Origin: Saccharina japonica
Taxonomy: Eukaryota > Sar > Phaeophyceae > Laminariales > Laminariaceae
DNA length: 64,000 bases
Direction: 5' to 3'
Assembly (NCBI GenBank): GCA_008828725.1
Contig: MEHQ01001088.1
Span: forward strand, 56,645-120,644
Part shown: one piece after another, positions 10,143-21,700 of the stretch
Layout of the letters: every line of letters begins with the position of its first letter
How positions within the stretch are numbered: the stretch's first letter is position 1
The notes under the pieces: generated by a model
Seen by the model: the letters and a program-made list of their open reading frames with translations, nothing else
What the model was told of the DNA's origin: nothing
The model's database searches: none
Made by a program: the position numbers and the translations under genes

Positions 10143-10921
10143 AGGTCATTCAGAACTGAAAACAAATATCCCACACTAATTCCAAGTAGTTTGTCCCCAA
10201 ATTTCGTGGGACCGGTTCTTAGGGGGTTAGGGCCGTTTTAACGAAGAAGAAAAAAATTCAATTTGGAATTTTTTTTTATTCAAATCCGCTTTTCATTGGT
10301 CAACACACGCACCAGCACCAAAGATTAGGATCTTGGGGCATAAAAATTGGTGCTGGTGCGTGTGTTGACCAATGAAAAGCGAATTTTTGAATTTATTTTT
10401 CCAAATTGAATTTATTTTATACTCGTTAATACGGGCCCTTAAAGAGCCCCGTCATTCAGAACTGAAAACAAACGTCCCACACTAATTCCAAGTATTTTGT
10501 CCCCAAATTCGTGGAACCGGTTCTTAGGGGGTTAAGGAGCCTTTTATAGGTCATTCAGAAACGAAAACAAATGTCCCACACTAATTCCAAGTAGGTTGTC
10601 CCCAAATTTCGTGGGACCGGTTCTTAGGGGGTTAAGGAGCCCCGTCATTCAGAACTGAAAACAAACGTCCCACACTAATTCCAAGTAGTTTGTCCCCAAA
10701 TTCGTGGGACCGGTTCTTAGGGGGTTAAGGAGCCTTTCATAGGTCATTCAGAAACGAAAACAAATGTCCCACACTAATTCCAAGTAGTTTGTCCCCAAAT
10801 TTCGTGGGACCGGTTCTTAGGGGGTTAAGGAGCCCCGTCATTCAGAACTGAAAACAAGTGCCCCACACTAATTCCAAGTAGTTTGTCCCAAAATTCGTGG
10901 GACCGGTTCTTAGGGGGTTAA
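10143..10921 (+). repeat. ~91-bp tandem array inside MITE-1
   Basis: Six similar units, each with TCATTCAGAA, CACACTAATTCCAAGTA, TGTCCCCAAAT and GACCGGTTCTTAGGGGGTTA. The first is separated from the other five by a foldback. Alternating units end in GGAGCCCCGTCATTCAG or GGAGCCTTT-ATAGGTCATTC, which suggests amplification as a two-unit block. The unit matches one arm of MITE-6. Confidence 0.85.
10252..10412. repeat. long inverted repeat (foldback)
   Basis: Arms at about 10252-10320 and 10348-10412 pair over about 65 bp. For example, GGTCAACACACGCACCAGCA pairs with TGCTGGTGCGTGTGTTGACC. The loop is about 27 nt. It is probably a small foldback transposon that landed in the array. Confidence 0.85.
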
Positions 10922-10995
10922 GGAGCCCCGTCATTAAGAAAAACCCAAATCAGCCAAAAAAAGGTATACCTCATACCTCTATCGTAGCACGCGTC

Positions 10996-11819
10996 ATGCT
11001 ATATGTACATACTTATTCTAACTCCGGTCGGTGAAGCCTTCGGACCACGTAAGACGCACGCCATTATATGGTAGGGGGGTTGATAAGCCACCTGCCTTAC
11101 AGGGGTGCATCTGCGAATTTATGAGGTTCCTCGCTTGATTGTAACACACGAGCTCTCTAGCATCGCCCGAGAAACGGATTTAAGAAACATCGTCCACGCT
11201 ATAACCCATCGAACAATCCCGGGGACTTAAGCCGCAGGAGGTGCTCTGCTGTGTCTTCTAACGATATTGCCAGCTAATTCAACAAATTGAGGTGTTTACG
11301 TATGTTACATATGTCCTCGAGTAAAAGCCAGACGATATAACATATACTTCGTACCTGATGTACGCATTCGACAAACTTACAGCAGCAAAATTGATCTCTA
11401 TCCTCCTCCTCCCGCTTCTCCCCCCCCCCTCGTAACGCACTAAAGTGGTGTACACCCCGTTTTGAAACCATCCGGTCGATGGCCACAACTGAGATAAGAC
11501 CACCTGGTCATGAGAACAAAAAAACTTGGCATCAGTATGGTACGGGATCATCTGTTCAGTAGAAAAATATAGTATATTCCGTATTTTAGATAAGACCACA
11601 TTTTTGGGCTTACCACGGAGTGGTAAAAGCATATTCCACTTTTTAGATTGAGACCACATATTTGGGCCTATCACGTAGTAGTGGTCTTAAAATGGATACA
11701 TGCATTACTCTCCGCCGCCCTTCCATGCCCCACCCATTTAAGTAAGTGGCGACTAACAAAATAATCGATACGTCGGAAATATTGACCACTCACGGGGGTG
11801 CCTGGTACCGGTTACGCAG
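10996..11819. other. no supported gene
   Basis: Around 11520-11690 two ~60 bp segments repeat (AAGACCACATTTTTGGGCTT and GAGACCACATATTTGGGCCT types). A C-run lies near 11421-11430. No gene is supported. Confidence 0.4.
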
Positions 11820-11902
11820 GCATTGCAGCAAGAGGCGATTCGAGGGTCGTACTGGAAGGAGTACCTTTCGTCGGGGAAGGGAAACGCTTGGTTCGAGTCG
11901 TG
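11820..11902 (+). CDS. conserved exon upstream of PC-esterase copy A
   Basis: The exon is bracketed by acceptor ACGCAG|GC and donor TCGTG|GTGAGTG. It is 83 bp, starting in phase 0 and ending in phase 2. It matches the 80-bp exon at 50040-50119, which has the same splice-site context. The two proteins share W-K-E-Y-L-x-S, then G-N-A-W-F-E-x-W, and differ by one codon. Its place 3.6 kb upstream of copy A parallels the other exon's place 2.7 kb upstream of copy B. It is therefore likely an earlier exon of the same gene or of a co-duplicated neighbour. The phase does not join directly to exon 1 of copy A (phase 1), so an exon may be missing between them. Confidence 0.6.
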
Positions 11903-12086
11903 GTGAGTGTGAGGGTTAGCGCTGAGTAGGGTCCTTTTACTCACCGGAGGTCCGTGGGACAGCAGCAAGCACTGTTTTAGAAGAGCGAAAGTTATTGTGC
12001 CCTGGATATCGTGTGCCTCTTATTTAAGGTGAAAAGTAAGGATATCTTACTCCGTTTGCCATTTAATGACTGTCTTTAATTATTGC

Positions 12087-12257
12087 AGGGGACCATAGTA
12101 CACGAAGTATAGGACCAAATATATCGTTACTAACAATATGGAAATAATACTACCTGGTATTATATGTAGTTTTTTTTGGGTTTTCCGTAGGTCCTATTGA
12201 TATTTACCTGGTAGGTTTTTGGGTTTTTCGTAGGTCCTATTTACGATGGCCCGCCGT
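12087..12257. mobile_element. MITE-5 copy with duplicated interior
   Basis: GGGGACCATAGTACACGAAG at the left and CCTATTTACGATGGCCCGCC at the right match MITE-5 ends. The segment TTTGGGTTTTTCCGTAGGTCCTATT is present twice in slightly different forms, making this copy longer than the usual ~100 bp. Confidence 0.6.
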
Positions 12258-13141
12258 AACAATATAAGGACGAATAAACTAAATGGCGTCGTATCGTAGG
12301 CTTTGGTTAGTATGCCAAACGGGGCCCGGGTGTCTGCTGTCGCCGGATTACAAGCATTATTTGTTTCCGCAGGGAAAGGTTGAGCTCATCTTTAAGCGTG
12401 TCCTTTTTTTCCGTCAAAATGAACGAATCCGCACCACTGCTGTAGCTGAAGTCTTTATTTATCAATTGGATCCACCCCTACCCCGATTATCTATCTTTCG
12501 CGTATCGTTTATTTTTTAGCAAACAATTTGACTATTTTGTATTACTGCTATTAAACGTATGTATGTATTATACGTACTGGTATCTGGTCTGACTCAAGAC
12601 AAGCATTAATTCAAGCCACCGGCATAGCCCAACATTTGATTTATTTCACGGAGATGAAATGGAAGCATGCGTTCTTGTTTCACAACACAACGTCTATTTC
12701 TGCCGTATGCGGTAGAGCCGCTTTAATATCGGGTGTTCGCCAGCTTCAACGCGGGGTAAATAGTGTTTTCAACACCGTGTTGGCCATACGGTACAACGTA
12801 GTCTCAACCAAAGCCGTTCGGGACGCGGAAGGCAAGTTTGTAACCCCGGCTGCGCCATCAAAGTTGTCTTCCGCACTATTTACAACTGGTATTTGTTGTT
12901 TGCGTGGGAGCTTCTTGAACCATATATTTGTACATACCTTACTCGCATCGGCGAGCCAGATGGAAGCGCCCCCGCGAAAGTTCGTGTACATCCACCTGGA
13001 AGTGCACGAAAACTTCCTTGGAAGTTTATCTAGAAGTATGTGGAAGAATAATTAAATATGAGCCTCATCTTACCGCCATCTTTCACGGAAATTTCGGCAA
13101 CTTCCATGGACGAATCAAAAGCGCACACGGTAGCAGCACTC
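12258..13141. other. no supported gene
   Basis: ATGGCGTCGTATCGTAGGCT at 12282 recurs almost exactly near 43584 inside a MITE-1 copy. A 139-codon frame at 12636-13055 is unrecognised. The 12960-13130 stretch is rich in GGAAG words, as is 51180-51825. Confidence 0.4.
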
Positions 13142-13389
13142 GACGCATGTTGTACATTAGAGGTGCACCATATAATACCTCACCCGAACAACTGATTTTG
13201 GAGGAAAGAAAAAGTGCTACTCGTACAAGATGGGAACGGTCCCCTTGTCTATACATATCCTAACTTTACGATGATAATTTATGGCAAGGCAAGAATGAAA
13301 GTCCCGACAGTTTCGAGTTAATTAAGGAGCCCAATAATTCAGAAAATTGTTTCGAACCGTAAACTGCTACCTCTATCGCACCGCGCGTC
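13142..13389 (-). mobile_element. MITE-1 copy
   Basis: It runs from GACGCATGTTGTACATTAGA to CTCTATCGCACCGCGCGTC and includes the typical GGAGGAAAGAAAAAGTGCTA interior. About 248 bp. Confidence 0.75.
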
Positions 13390-14017
13390 ACTCATGTACC
13401 GAAGCGTCAGTGCTGTGTCTCGAGAGCTCCTTGGACCACAGGTCCCTTCTATGCCGACAGGGGATGCCCGTGAAACCACCAAGTCGTCGCATGGAAACGG
13501 CGCGGGCATCGTGACGTAGGTCTTCATCGTAGGTCTAACACACCTACATGTGGCACTTGATAAACGCGTTGGTTGGAGACAAGGGGGTGGGGGTGGAATG
13601 TTGGTTTGAAGGCCGTAAGCGCATATACCAGGTATATGATACCAGCAGCTGGGAGACTCGGGCTACGACAGAGGTAGAGGTATACCTTTTTTTTTCTTTT
13701 TTTTTTTATCCTCCGGCGGATGGGTCAAAATAAAGCTTACGCCCTCCACACTTCCACGTCTCACTTCGTGTCGTGTGTCAATTTACTCCATGCCCCCTCG
13801 GAAGTATCAGCCCTTGCTGCCTACTACTCCGGAGACTTGAGCATGTTGACCCGACCTGACCCCCGAAGGGGCCCGGTGCGGTGGGGATAGCCACCCGAAG
13901 AGTAAACTGTCCGGGTAGTGTGGAACTTGCCGCAGCTCATCCACCAACAAAAACCCAGGCCAAGAAGCCTTCCCGCCAGACTCGGATCATTCACGATCCA
14001 CCCTACCCGTTTGGGCG
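13390..14017. other. no supported gene
   Basis: Unconserved short frames and a poly-T tract near 13688-13710. Nothing is assignable. Confidence 0.35.
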
Positions 14018-14296
14018 TTGGTCCTCGGTATACGGTTTTTTGTTTTTTTGGCTGAAACATTTTCTGAATGGTCGGGTCACCTTAACCCCAAATCGTCGTA
14101 CTTTTTCATCATTCTTGTGTCGGAAAATTTATCATTTTTAAGCTTCGGCCATGGGATTAATCATTGGCTAGCACTTTTATTTCCCTCCGAAATCAGTTTT
14201 TTTTCGGGGGGGGGGGGTGAGGTATAAAGCTCCTGAAGTGATAAATGGCCACCCTTATAAGGCAAACACATGGTGCACCTTTACCGTAGTATGCTC
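14018..14296 (+). mobile_element. MITE-1 copy, left end decayed
   Basis: The interior (TTTTTTGGCTGAAACATTTT, GGTGAGGTATAAAGCTCCTG) and right end (GGTGCACCTTTACCGTAGTA) are clear. The left TIR is degenerate. Confidence 0.65.
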
Positions 14297-14430
14297 CGGG
14301 AGTAGAGGGCTGATGCGATGCCTTTTCGGTGGGGGTATGCAACGATGGGTGGGGGTATGCAATGGGTGCGTGCGCCGTGAAGGTGGTAGGAGGCTGAATT
14401 GACACATCGAGGGGGTTCGCAAAAACAAGC

Positions 14431-14673
14431 GACGCATGCTATGGTAGAGGTTCACGTTTTTTTTTTTCTGAGTTTGGTCACTTGAGGAGCTCCGTGCCTT
14501 TTACCCAAAAATTGATTAAGGAAGAAACACAAAAGTGCTACATACCCGATGAACAATTCCCACGGCCTAAGGAGACAAACGAAAAATATGGCAACCACAA
14601 GAATGGTTAAGGAGCCCCGTCATTTACGAAAACGTTTTGTCCAAAACGGTCCACCTCTAGCGTAGCACGCGTC
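14431..14673 (-). mobile_element. MITE-1 copy
   Basis: GACGCATGCTATGGTAGAGG to CCTCTAGCGTAGCACGCGTC, 243 bp, with a standard interior. Confidence 0.8.
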
Positions 14674-14684
14674 ATACATACAGC

Positions 14685-14872
14685 AGTAGTGGCCCCTCTA
14701 TAGCGCCAGTAGTGGTCCCTCTATAGCGCCCGTGAAATTGCTTGGCACAGTTTTCCGTTTCCATACTAAAACCTATATGTTCCCCAATCCGGAGTAGTAG
14801 CGCCGGTTGCCATTATAGCGCCGGTTTTTTTCCCGCTGGCACATGTATACCGGCGCTATAGAGGGACCACTG
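14685..14872. mobile_element. MITE-2 copy 1
   Basis: The left end GTAGTGGCCCCTCTATAGCG is repeated once immediately inside. The right end is GGCGCTATAGAGGGACCACT. It abuts the MITE-1 at 14431-14673. A second copy is at 60336-60502. Confidence 0.75.
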
Positions 14873-15165
14873 CATCTAAAATATAAAAGGATGCTGCTTA
14901 TAAAAGGGTTTGCTTCGAACCGGAGGTTCAAAGGAAGCGCATGTGTGCGAGATTTTTTTTGCTGAAACCTAATTCGAGTCGTTTGTTTGTTTTGCCACCC
15001 GAGAAGGAAAAAAAAACAAAAAACAAAAACGAAAAAAAGTGACGCGTTTTCTGATGAGGGTGGCTCTTTTTTTTTCTGTGGCTCCTCACTTGAATATAGT
15101 ATAGGAGCTCTCTATCCAACCCCCATGGCCTCGGATTACAACGAAAACAACGAAACAAAACCTCA

Positions 15166-15249
15166 ACCCCTTAAGAAATGGTCCCCCGTTTTTGGGGACA
15201 AAATACTTGGAATTAGTGTGGGATACCTTTTCCAGTTCTGAACGGGTTA
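15166..15249. mobile_element. MITE-6 copy
   Basis: AACCCCTTAAGAAATGGTCC at the left and CAGTTCTGAACGGGTTAAC at the right, with the family core TACTTGGAATTAGTGTGGGA. About 84 bp. Confidence 0.65.
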
Positions 15250-15486
15250 ACAGCAGTTTTCAACGATATTAATGAGCCCCGTCACTCAGAAAGGATTTGT
15301 TCGCCAGAAGTATTTTATGTACGTGTATCCTACCACAGGTCAACGAGGAAAAAACACGCTTAGGAATATATATAATATATATACCAGGTATATGTCATAT
15401 GTATCACATATACAGGCGTATGTTTCAGTCGAACACGCCATAGACGAACACCACAGGCGCGTTTGGTCTCTCGTAGCGCTCAACAG

Positions 15487-15707
15487 CCGACGATGCCTTT
15501 GTCGGCTCCCCCCCCCCGCTTGGCTCTCCTGACAGGAACCCGTTGATGCAGACCAAGATTGACGAGCTGGTGCAGATTGCGGAGTCGCGAGAAGACACGA
15601 CGGAGTACTTCCGAGTGATGATGGTCGGAGACAGCACCATGGAGCACCAGTACGGCGTCATGTGCTCCTTCCTTGGCGAGAGAGAAGGTCGCCGCTTCGA
15701 TCCTGGG
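15487..15707 (+). CDS. copy A exon 1 (GDS block)
   Basis: Acceptor CTCAACAG|CC and donor GGG|GTATGA. It encodes K-I-D-E-L-V-Q-I-A-E-S-R-E-D-T-T-E-Y-F-R and then V-G-D-S-T-M-E-H. It is nine bases longer than copy B's exon because of a proline-rich C-run. The upstream exon would have to end in phase 1. Confidence 0.78.
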
Positions 15708-18700
15708 GTATGAGTGCGCACGATACGATATGATATCAGGGGTATACCAACACTATGACCCTATATATAGGGACCGTTTGTATATCAACATGTAATTCAT
15801 ATGGTGCTTATTTTGCGGGTGAGAGTGGTATAGTACGTGTCGGCAAAACATTCATGTTTTTAACCCTTTTCAAGCTCTAAACAATAATAACACTGCTGTA
15901 GTCTATTTCCGAGTGTGTTGTCGCCGAAATGAAGGTCCACTGGCAAAGTAGTTGAAGCCTATGAATGGAGGCCTTGAGGACTGAAATGGTCTCAAACACT
16001 TGAAATTGGAGCGGAGTCAGGTTTGGTGCATGTACAGCTCAGTGCTAACAGGGTTGGAAATGAATTGCCCAATATGGTTGGGAGATCAGTTATGCTTTGC
16101 ACGGTTGTTTCCGTTATGTCAGATTGGTATATGGTACCTTCCATGCTTTTGAGCCATATTGGATTCTACTGCTGTAGTTCCCTTTTACGTGTGGGTGGTG
16201 TGTACGACTGGAGCAAACGCGGCACATCGTCTACATTATAGCTCGGATATAGTGTGTTGACGGTTCGTATACGTGTGCTTCTCGTGTAATAGATTGCTTA
16301 AACTCGTAGTGCGTTCGGACGAACTGCTGGGTCTAATATACGGCCGCTCCCCCATTGGGGTGCAGAGCCCCCCCCCGAGCTCCTAGCATATACCTACCTT
16401 CTACAGTAGAGGTCACGGTGTTATATTCGGGTTGCACGTTCACCTTTTCTCGAGGCGTATAGAGCACAAGGTTTATAGTGGATGGAGCAAGGATGGAGGC
16501 AGTGGATAGCTCCTCACGCGATGAAAACTCAGAAAATGCTTGGTGCGCCCCCTATCGGATATTCCACGCAAATAAGACAATATGTGCCCGTGTTTTTAAC
16601 GCGGGCTACGATAGAGGCGGCATCTACCATGTTTAGGACTGCAGTCTCGGTTTGGCGGCATACCACTCACATAATAAGCAGACTCTCCCCCAAAACAGGG
16701 CTGCAGTCTAAAAAGGGTAAATATTTCTGGGTCTTCTCGCTCTACGTAGGCGCTTTACACCCCACCCGACGACCGACTTTGAGACGTTTTTGTTTTCAAG
16801 CTAGGTCCGTTTCATAATCCGTCGGCATATTCATAGCTCTATATACGCCAGCCGACTGCGACGTATTGATGATGGGCTTTGATCGATGCTCTCCGTCCTT
16901 CGCCGCCGCCGACAGGTGTCTCAAAATGGCGCCCCGGGGTGCTGCGTCGACACGGCGGAAGGCGGGGGCGGCGGTCTTTGCTTCGACTACACCTGGTTTC
17001 GTTTCTTCGACCCGAAAACCGCCGCGAGCAAAAGAGTGGACGCGTACTACTTCGGGAGCGGGATGCACTTATTTCACATGATGCCCAGCACGCCGTTGGA
17101 GCCCATGCGGATTCTATCGTGAGTATCGGTGCTGTACGGGATTGTGAGGCGTTTCGTCAGAGCAAGAGAGAGGGGTGGCATCAGGGTACCCAGCTCGCCT
17201 AGCGTAACTTCTGCATGAACGCTAGTCGGTAGTGCTGCGTGTACAGTATAAACTGATGTGGTCCTTGCCATCAGACGACGTGCACGAGTTTCAACGCTGA
17301 TCACTCAAAAGCACACTCCCCCGAAAGAAGAAAACCTCGGGAACAAAAAACTAGGTAATACAAAACTAGAAAACTAGGGAATGAAAAACTAGGCCTATGG
17401 ACAAAGTCCGACTCTCTTCCGCACCTACTGTACTTCATGTATCGAGCAGTCCCAGTCGGTCAATTTATATATTAAAAAAAGGTTTCTGGTACCCGGTACT
17501 TTGGCCATTTCACTTGCTTCACCCATTATTTTACGATTTGATGTTGTTTTATTTTCTGTGGTCACAGCCTGTGACCACAGCAGTAGTATCTCCCTAGGAT
17601 GGGGAATCAGAGCAGGACACTTGGTGTATATGATACACTCATGTAGTTGGGTAGAAGGAACGAAATAACGGGTCGATGTGAAGAAAACACACGCATTGTA
17701 AATGCAATTACACGTGATATACCGGTACGTGACACAATACGAACAACGAAATACCGGCCCGGCTGCAAGTGGAAGCCGTTCGATACATGCAGGCACCCTG
17801 CAGCTATTGCGCCGCCCATGATTCGCCCACGGCTTGCCGATGCCGTGCCGACACTTTCCCCCGGCGGGACAAGCCTTACGATTTATCCCGACTGCAATAA
17901 CAATGAATGGCAGGTGGGTACACTACGAGGACCTTCTCGAGGCAACCATCGAGGGTCTCCGAGAAACTAATCCGGACATTAGGTGAGTCCTTATATCAAC
18001 CTCATGACCTCACCACGTACATGCCATAGCGTGCATGCATGTAATCAGCACCTTCATGCCATAGTGTTGTCATTGTGTGGTGGGCGGTGGTTGTTGTTTG
18101 CGAGGAGACGAAAATGCTACAGTCAGTAGTAGCTTCTGTACCAAACCGGATTTGCTGCAGAACATTTGCTGAGATGACAAGGGAACACGTTTGTGCCAGA
18201 CGTTTGTTTCATGCCACAAACGGGCCGTGCGTGGACGGACAGACATATATACCTGGAAAACTTGGCGTTGAACCTACGTATTAATAGTTGGTTTCTATCT
18301 ACGGCAGGCAGTTCCAGTAAGAAGCGCTGCTGCAGTTCTTTGCTGCTGGCACCCTTTCTTCACGGTAGGCATGATGGCTTCTCTTCAGCTCGGACGACGA
18401 ATGGAAAAATTTGGGGGTTTTATGGCCGCGAAAATAAAACACGTGAAGAGGGTATCATACGGCCTTAACCATAACGTTTCAAATATGATTAAAAGCTCCT
18501 GTTTGATCGATAAAACGAGACTATTGCTACGTTAGGGGGGGTATAATGCCATCATGTTCATTATCTTGTTTGAGCCACTCGGGGCAAAGTGGCTGCGTAC
18601 CTCGTTTGATCTGAGGGGCAGTAGCTCGTTTCGCCAAAAACTTGTCTGTGGCTGAAACTGCAATAGCATACTCTCCAACTGACGAACGTCTCCGCCATTG

Positions 18701-21700
18701 TATCCTTGGAATGCCAGATGTTGGCGTGTTAACCCTTATAGGACTGGAGTCCGGATGTGGGGGCAAAACACTTGGAATTAGCGTGGATTGCCCCCAAAAC
18801 AGGACTGCAGTCTTAGAAGGGTTAACACTAAAACTACTGTGACTCGTTTCTATTGTATGTACCCCATTGGGCTATTCACCGGGTACCTTTCAATCAAATT
18901 CTAGCAGCTTCATCACGTTTACCTAGTTGCGCCTTATTACGGTCGCCTGCGCGTCTATCGTATATATGCATGTTGTTCAAGGCATGCCTCGGACAAGACT
19001 CGAAGCAATCAGTGGTTGTTACACCATATCTATATACGTATGTATGCTGTTTCCCCCCCCTTCTTCTCCTCTTTTGATTTTGTCAGGATCGTTTTCATGA
19101 CCAACCACATCGTCTCCGACGAGCTCTTTACCGGCGAGTTCGCTACCATCCGAGACGCCTATCGAGTGGGAGAGGGAAACAGTACCATCCGCGCCGCGTG
19201 CGAAAATCAGGCATGTATATATATATATGTATGTATATATATGTGTGTGTATATATTGCCCCCGTGTTACATAGATACCTGGTACGTCGTATGTTGCTGC
19301 ACGCTGGTTGCACAAAATCCTTGCCCGTATAGTTTACCCATTGTTATGGGCGGGGGTATGGGTATAGTAAGCAGAGCCCACGGTGGACGACTGGCGGATG
19401 CTTCGTAAGGTATAGGTGCACCATGTTTGTTTCATAGGGTGGCCACTTAAGGAGCTCTATACTACTGTAATGGTATGTCAAAAACTGATATTATTGAAGG
19501 AAAACAATAGTGCTACGAGTACTCGATAAACCTCCCGTTTGCCTTAAGCTCATACAAGATGAAAAATATTGCCAACACAGAAATACAAATTCAGACGATT
19601 TTGGGTCAAGGAGCCTTTAATAGGCCATTCAGAAACAGTTTCAGCCAAAAAACGGTATACCTCTACCTCTACCGTACAGTAGCACCCGGGTCGGACCCCA
19701 AAGTACAGGTATACGAGGTTTCCCCTTCGGAATTCCTGTTGGCCTCAATCAAATCCAGGGGATGTCGCAAGCTGAAACAAAACGGAGAGCACAGCAGACG
19801 TGTATTCCTCGTACCAGTTACTACGACTCAGCAGGCGATTACATTCGTCGTACAAGCTACTACCCGTATGCAGTACATGACGCGTGCTACGATAGAGGTA
19901 CGTAGCGCTTTTCGGCTGTTTTTTTGTTCTGAATGATCGGGCTTCTTAACCCAAAATTTTCGGTCTTTCGTTGTTTCTATGCTCAGGCCATGGCAGTGTT
20001 CGTCGGGTACGTACGTACGTACGTAGCGCTTCTATTTTCCCTCCAAAATCTGGTTTTGGACTCATCCCACGGTAGGGGCGTAGCAGAATTGTCTGAGCTC
20101 CTCACATGAGGAGATCAATACCTCACCCGAAACATGACCTTGGAGACATCCGTTCGCGCAACCCGATCAAAACTTCCAATGCGGTAGGGTAGTCCAAAAC
20201 GAAACGTACCAGTAAAAATTATAACAACAGTATCCGGTGGTTACTCACGTGAGGAGCTCAGCCGGTCAGAAAATATTGAGCCAAAAAGTGGTACTCCTAC
20301 CATGGGATTGCTCTTTGGGTGAAGGTATAGAGCTCCTCAAGTGACCACCCTCAGAAGGCAGAAAATGTCCTGTATGCAGGTGCACCTCTACCGTAAAAAA
20401 GCGTCATATTTTACGTGGCCACCGGGCAAAAACAAACGGCGCAAAACAGACAAAATACCCTCGAAAGCTACTTACAGCGAACACACAAAAGTAGCCACCG
20501 AGCAAGTAACACCGACCAGCCCAAACGAGGTTTTGCTTCCTGTAGTTCTAGAAGCTTCTGATTACAGCAGACAGCCCTTATTAAGGGACACCGCGATAAG
20601 GGAAAACGGTATCGTATACGGTATAAGGGACCTCATTTTGTTTTTTGCCCCGTCATTTTTTGTCACTGCTGACAGTAAACGGGGTTTGTACCAACTCTCA
20701 CAAGAGACGCTGGTACACAAGGGACTTCCAATCCCGAACACGTTACGCTGACAGGTGTACTTGACATACCAACGTAGTCCACCCGCGCGGGGGGCTGCTT
20801 GTTGGTTCACGTGGCGGAGGCTGCGGTAGGTACACTCTCGTCAGTTGTGTTCGTTCACTTTTCCCCCTCTCGCTTCTCGTCGGTGCCATTCACGTCTTCC
20901 GTCATGTTCCAAAGCAAAAACCAAAGATAAAACAAACGCATTTTGCCGGTTGTGCCCAAATTGTACATACATGTCGTTCGTCATGTACAAAAACCAAACA
21001 ATAAAACTCAACTGTTTCCCCACTTCTAACTTCATCTTTTATTATCCTTCACGCTTATACTCAAAAACCGAAAATCGAAAACTCAACATCTTCCCGTTTC
21101 TCTGCCATATATATGTTGTTCGTCACGCACAAAAACGAAAAAAAAAAAAAAAAAACTGCCAAAAGGTGGAAGCGGTCTCCGTATCGAACTACGTCGATCA
21201 AAAATACTACGATTGGCGCGGCAAACCGGACATCGAGGAGTACATCCAAGGGGAGCCCAGTGAAGAGTTTACGGTGAACACCTACTGCGAGGAAGCCCTC
21301 CTCGACCATCACGGCTCGCTGCGGCTCGTAAGGTGGGAAGCGGGGGGGGGGGTGTGCTCATTCTCATGCATGGCCGTAGTGGTATGGACCCTATAGACCC
21401 TCGCATCTCTACGATGCCTGGACGGAGCATGTCGGGTTTTCACTGACCAGGCAGACATCGCTACGGGGAAGGCCAACTCCTTTTTCCGTGTTATTTTGTT
21501 TTTGCATTCGATGCGTGCGCTATGATACCCGCACGGCGGCAGCACGTGATTGCTCCTCGTGGGTACGAGTAGAGCTCGATCGTTTTTTTCAAGGCACCAG
21601 CTGTGTGTTTTGGGTGAGAGGTCTACTGATATCCAATTGATTTTGTTCCTCTAAAACAAAAATAATAACAGCCTCAGGAACATCAAGTGCAGCGCTACCA

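Larger units (their letters stand above)
9934..10995 (-). mobile_element. MITE-1 copy enlarged by an internal array
   Basis: GACACATGCTACGGGTAGAG at the left and CTCTATCGTAGCACGCGTC at the right are the usual MITE-1 ends. Flanking MITE-1 body sequence is recognisable at 9934-10140 and 10920-10995. Between them lie a tandem array of MITE-6-like units (10143-10921) and a separate foldback (10252-10412). Ordinary MITE-1 copies are 240-290 bp, so this one has grown about fourfold. Confidence 0.75.

Noticed and set aside
10143..10921. CRISPR-like array
   Set aside because: The units are ~91 bp without unique spacers, match a MITE arm and lie in a eukaryotic-type sequence.
16866..17202. Alternative frames of 71 and 107 codons over exon 2 of copy A
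   Set aside because: Only the frame shared with copy B and bounded by the splice sites is conserved.
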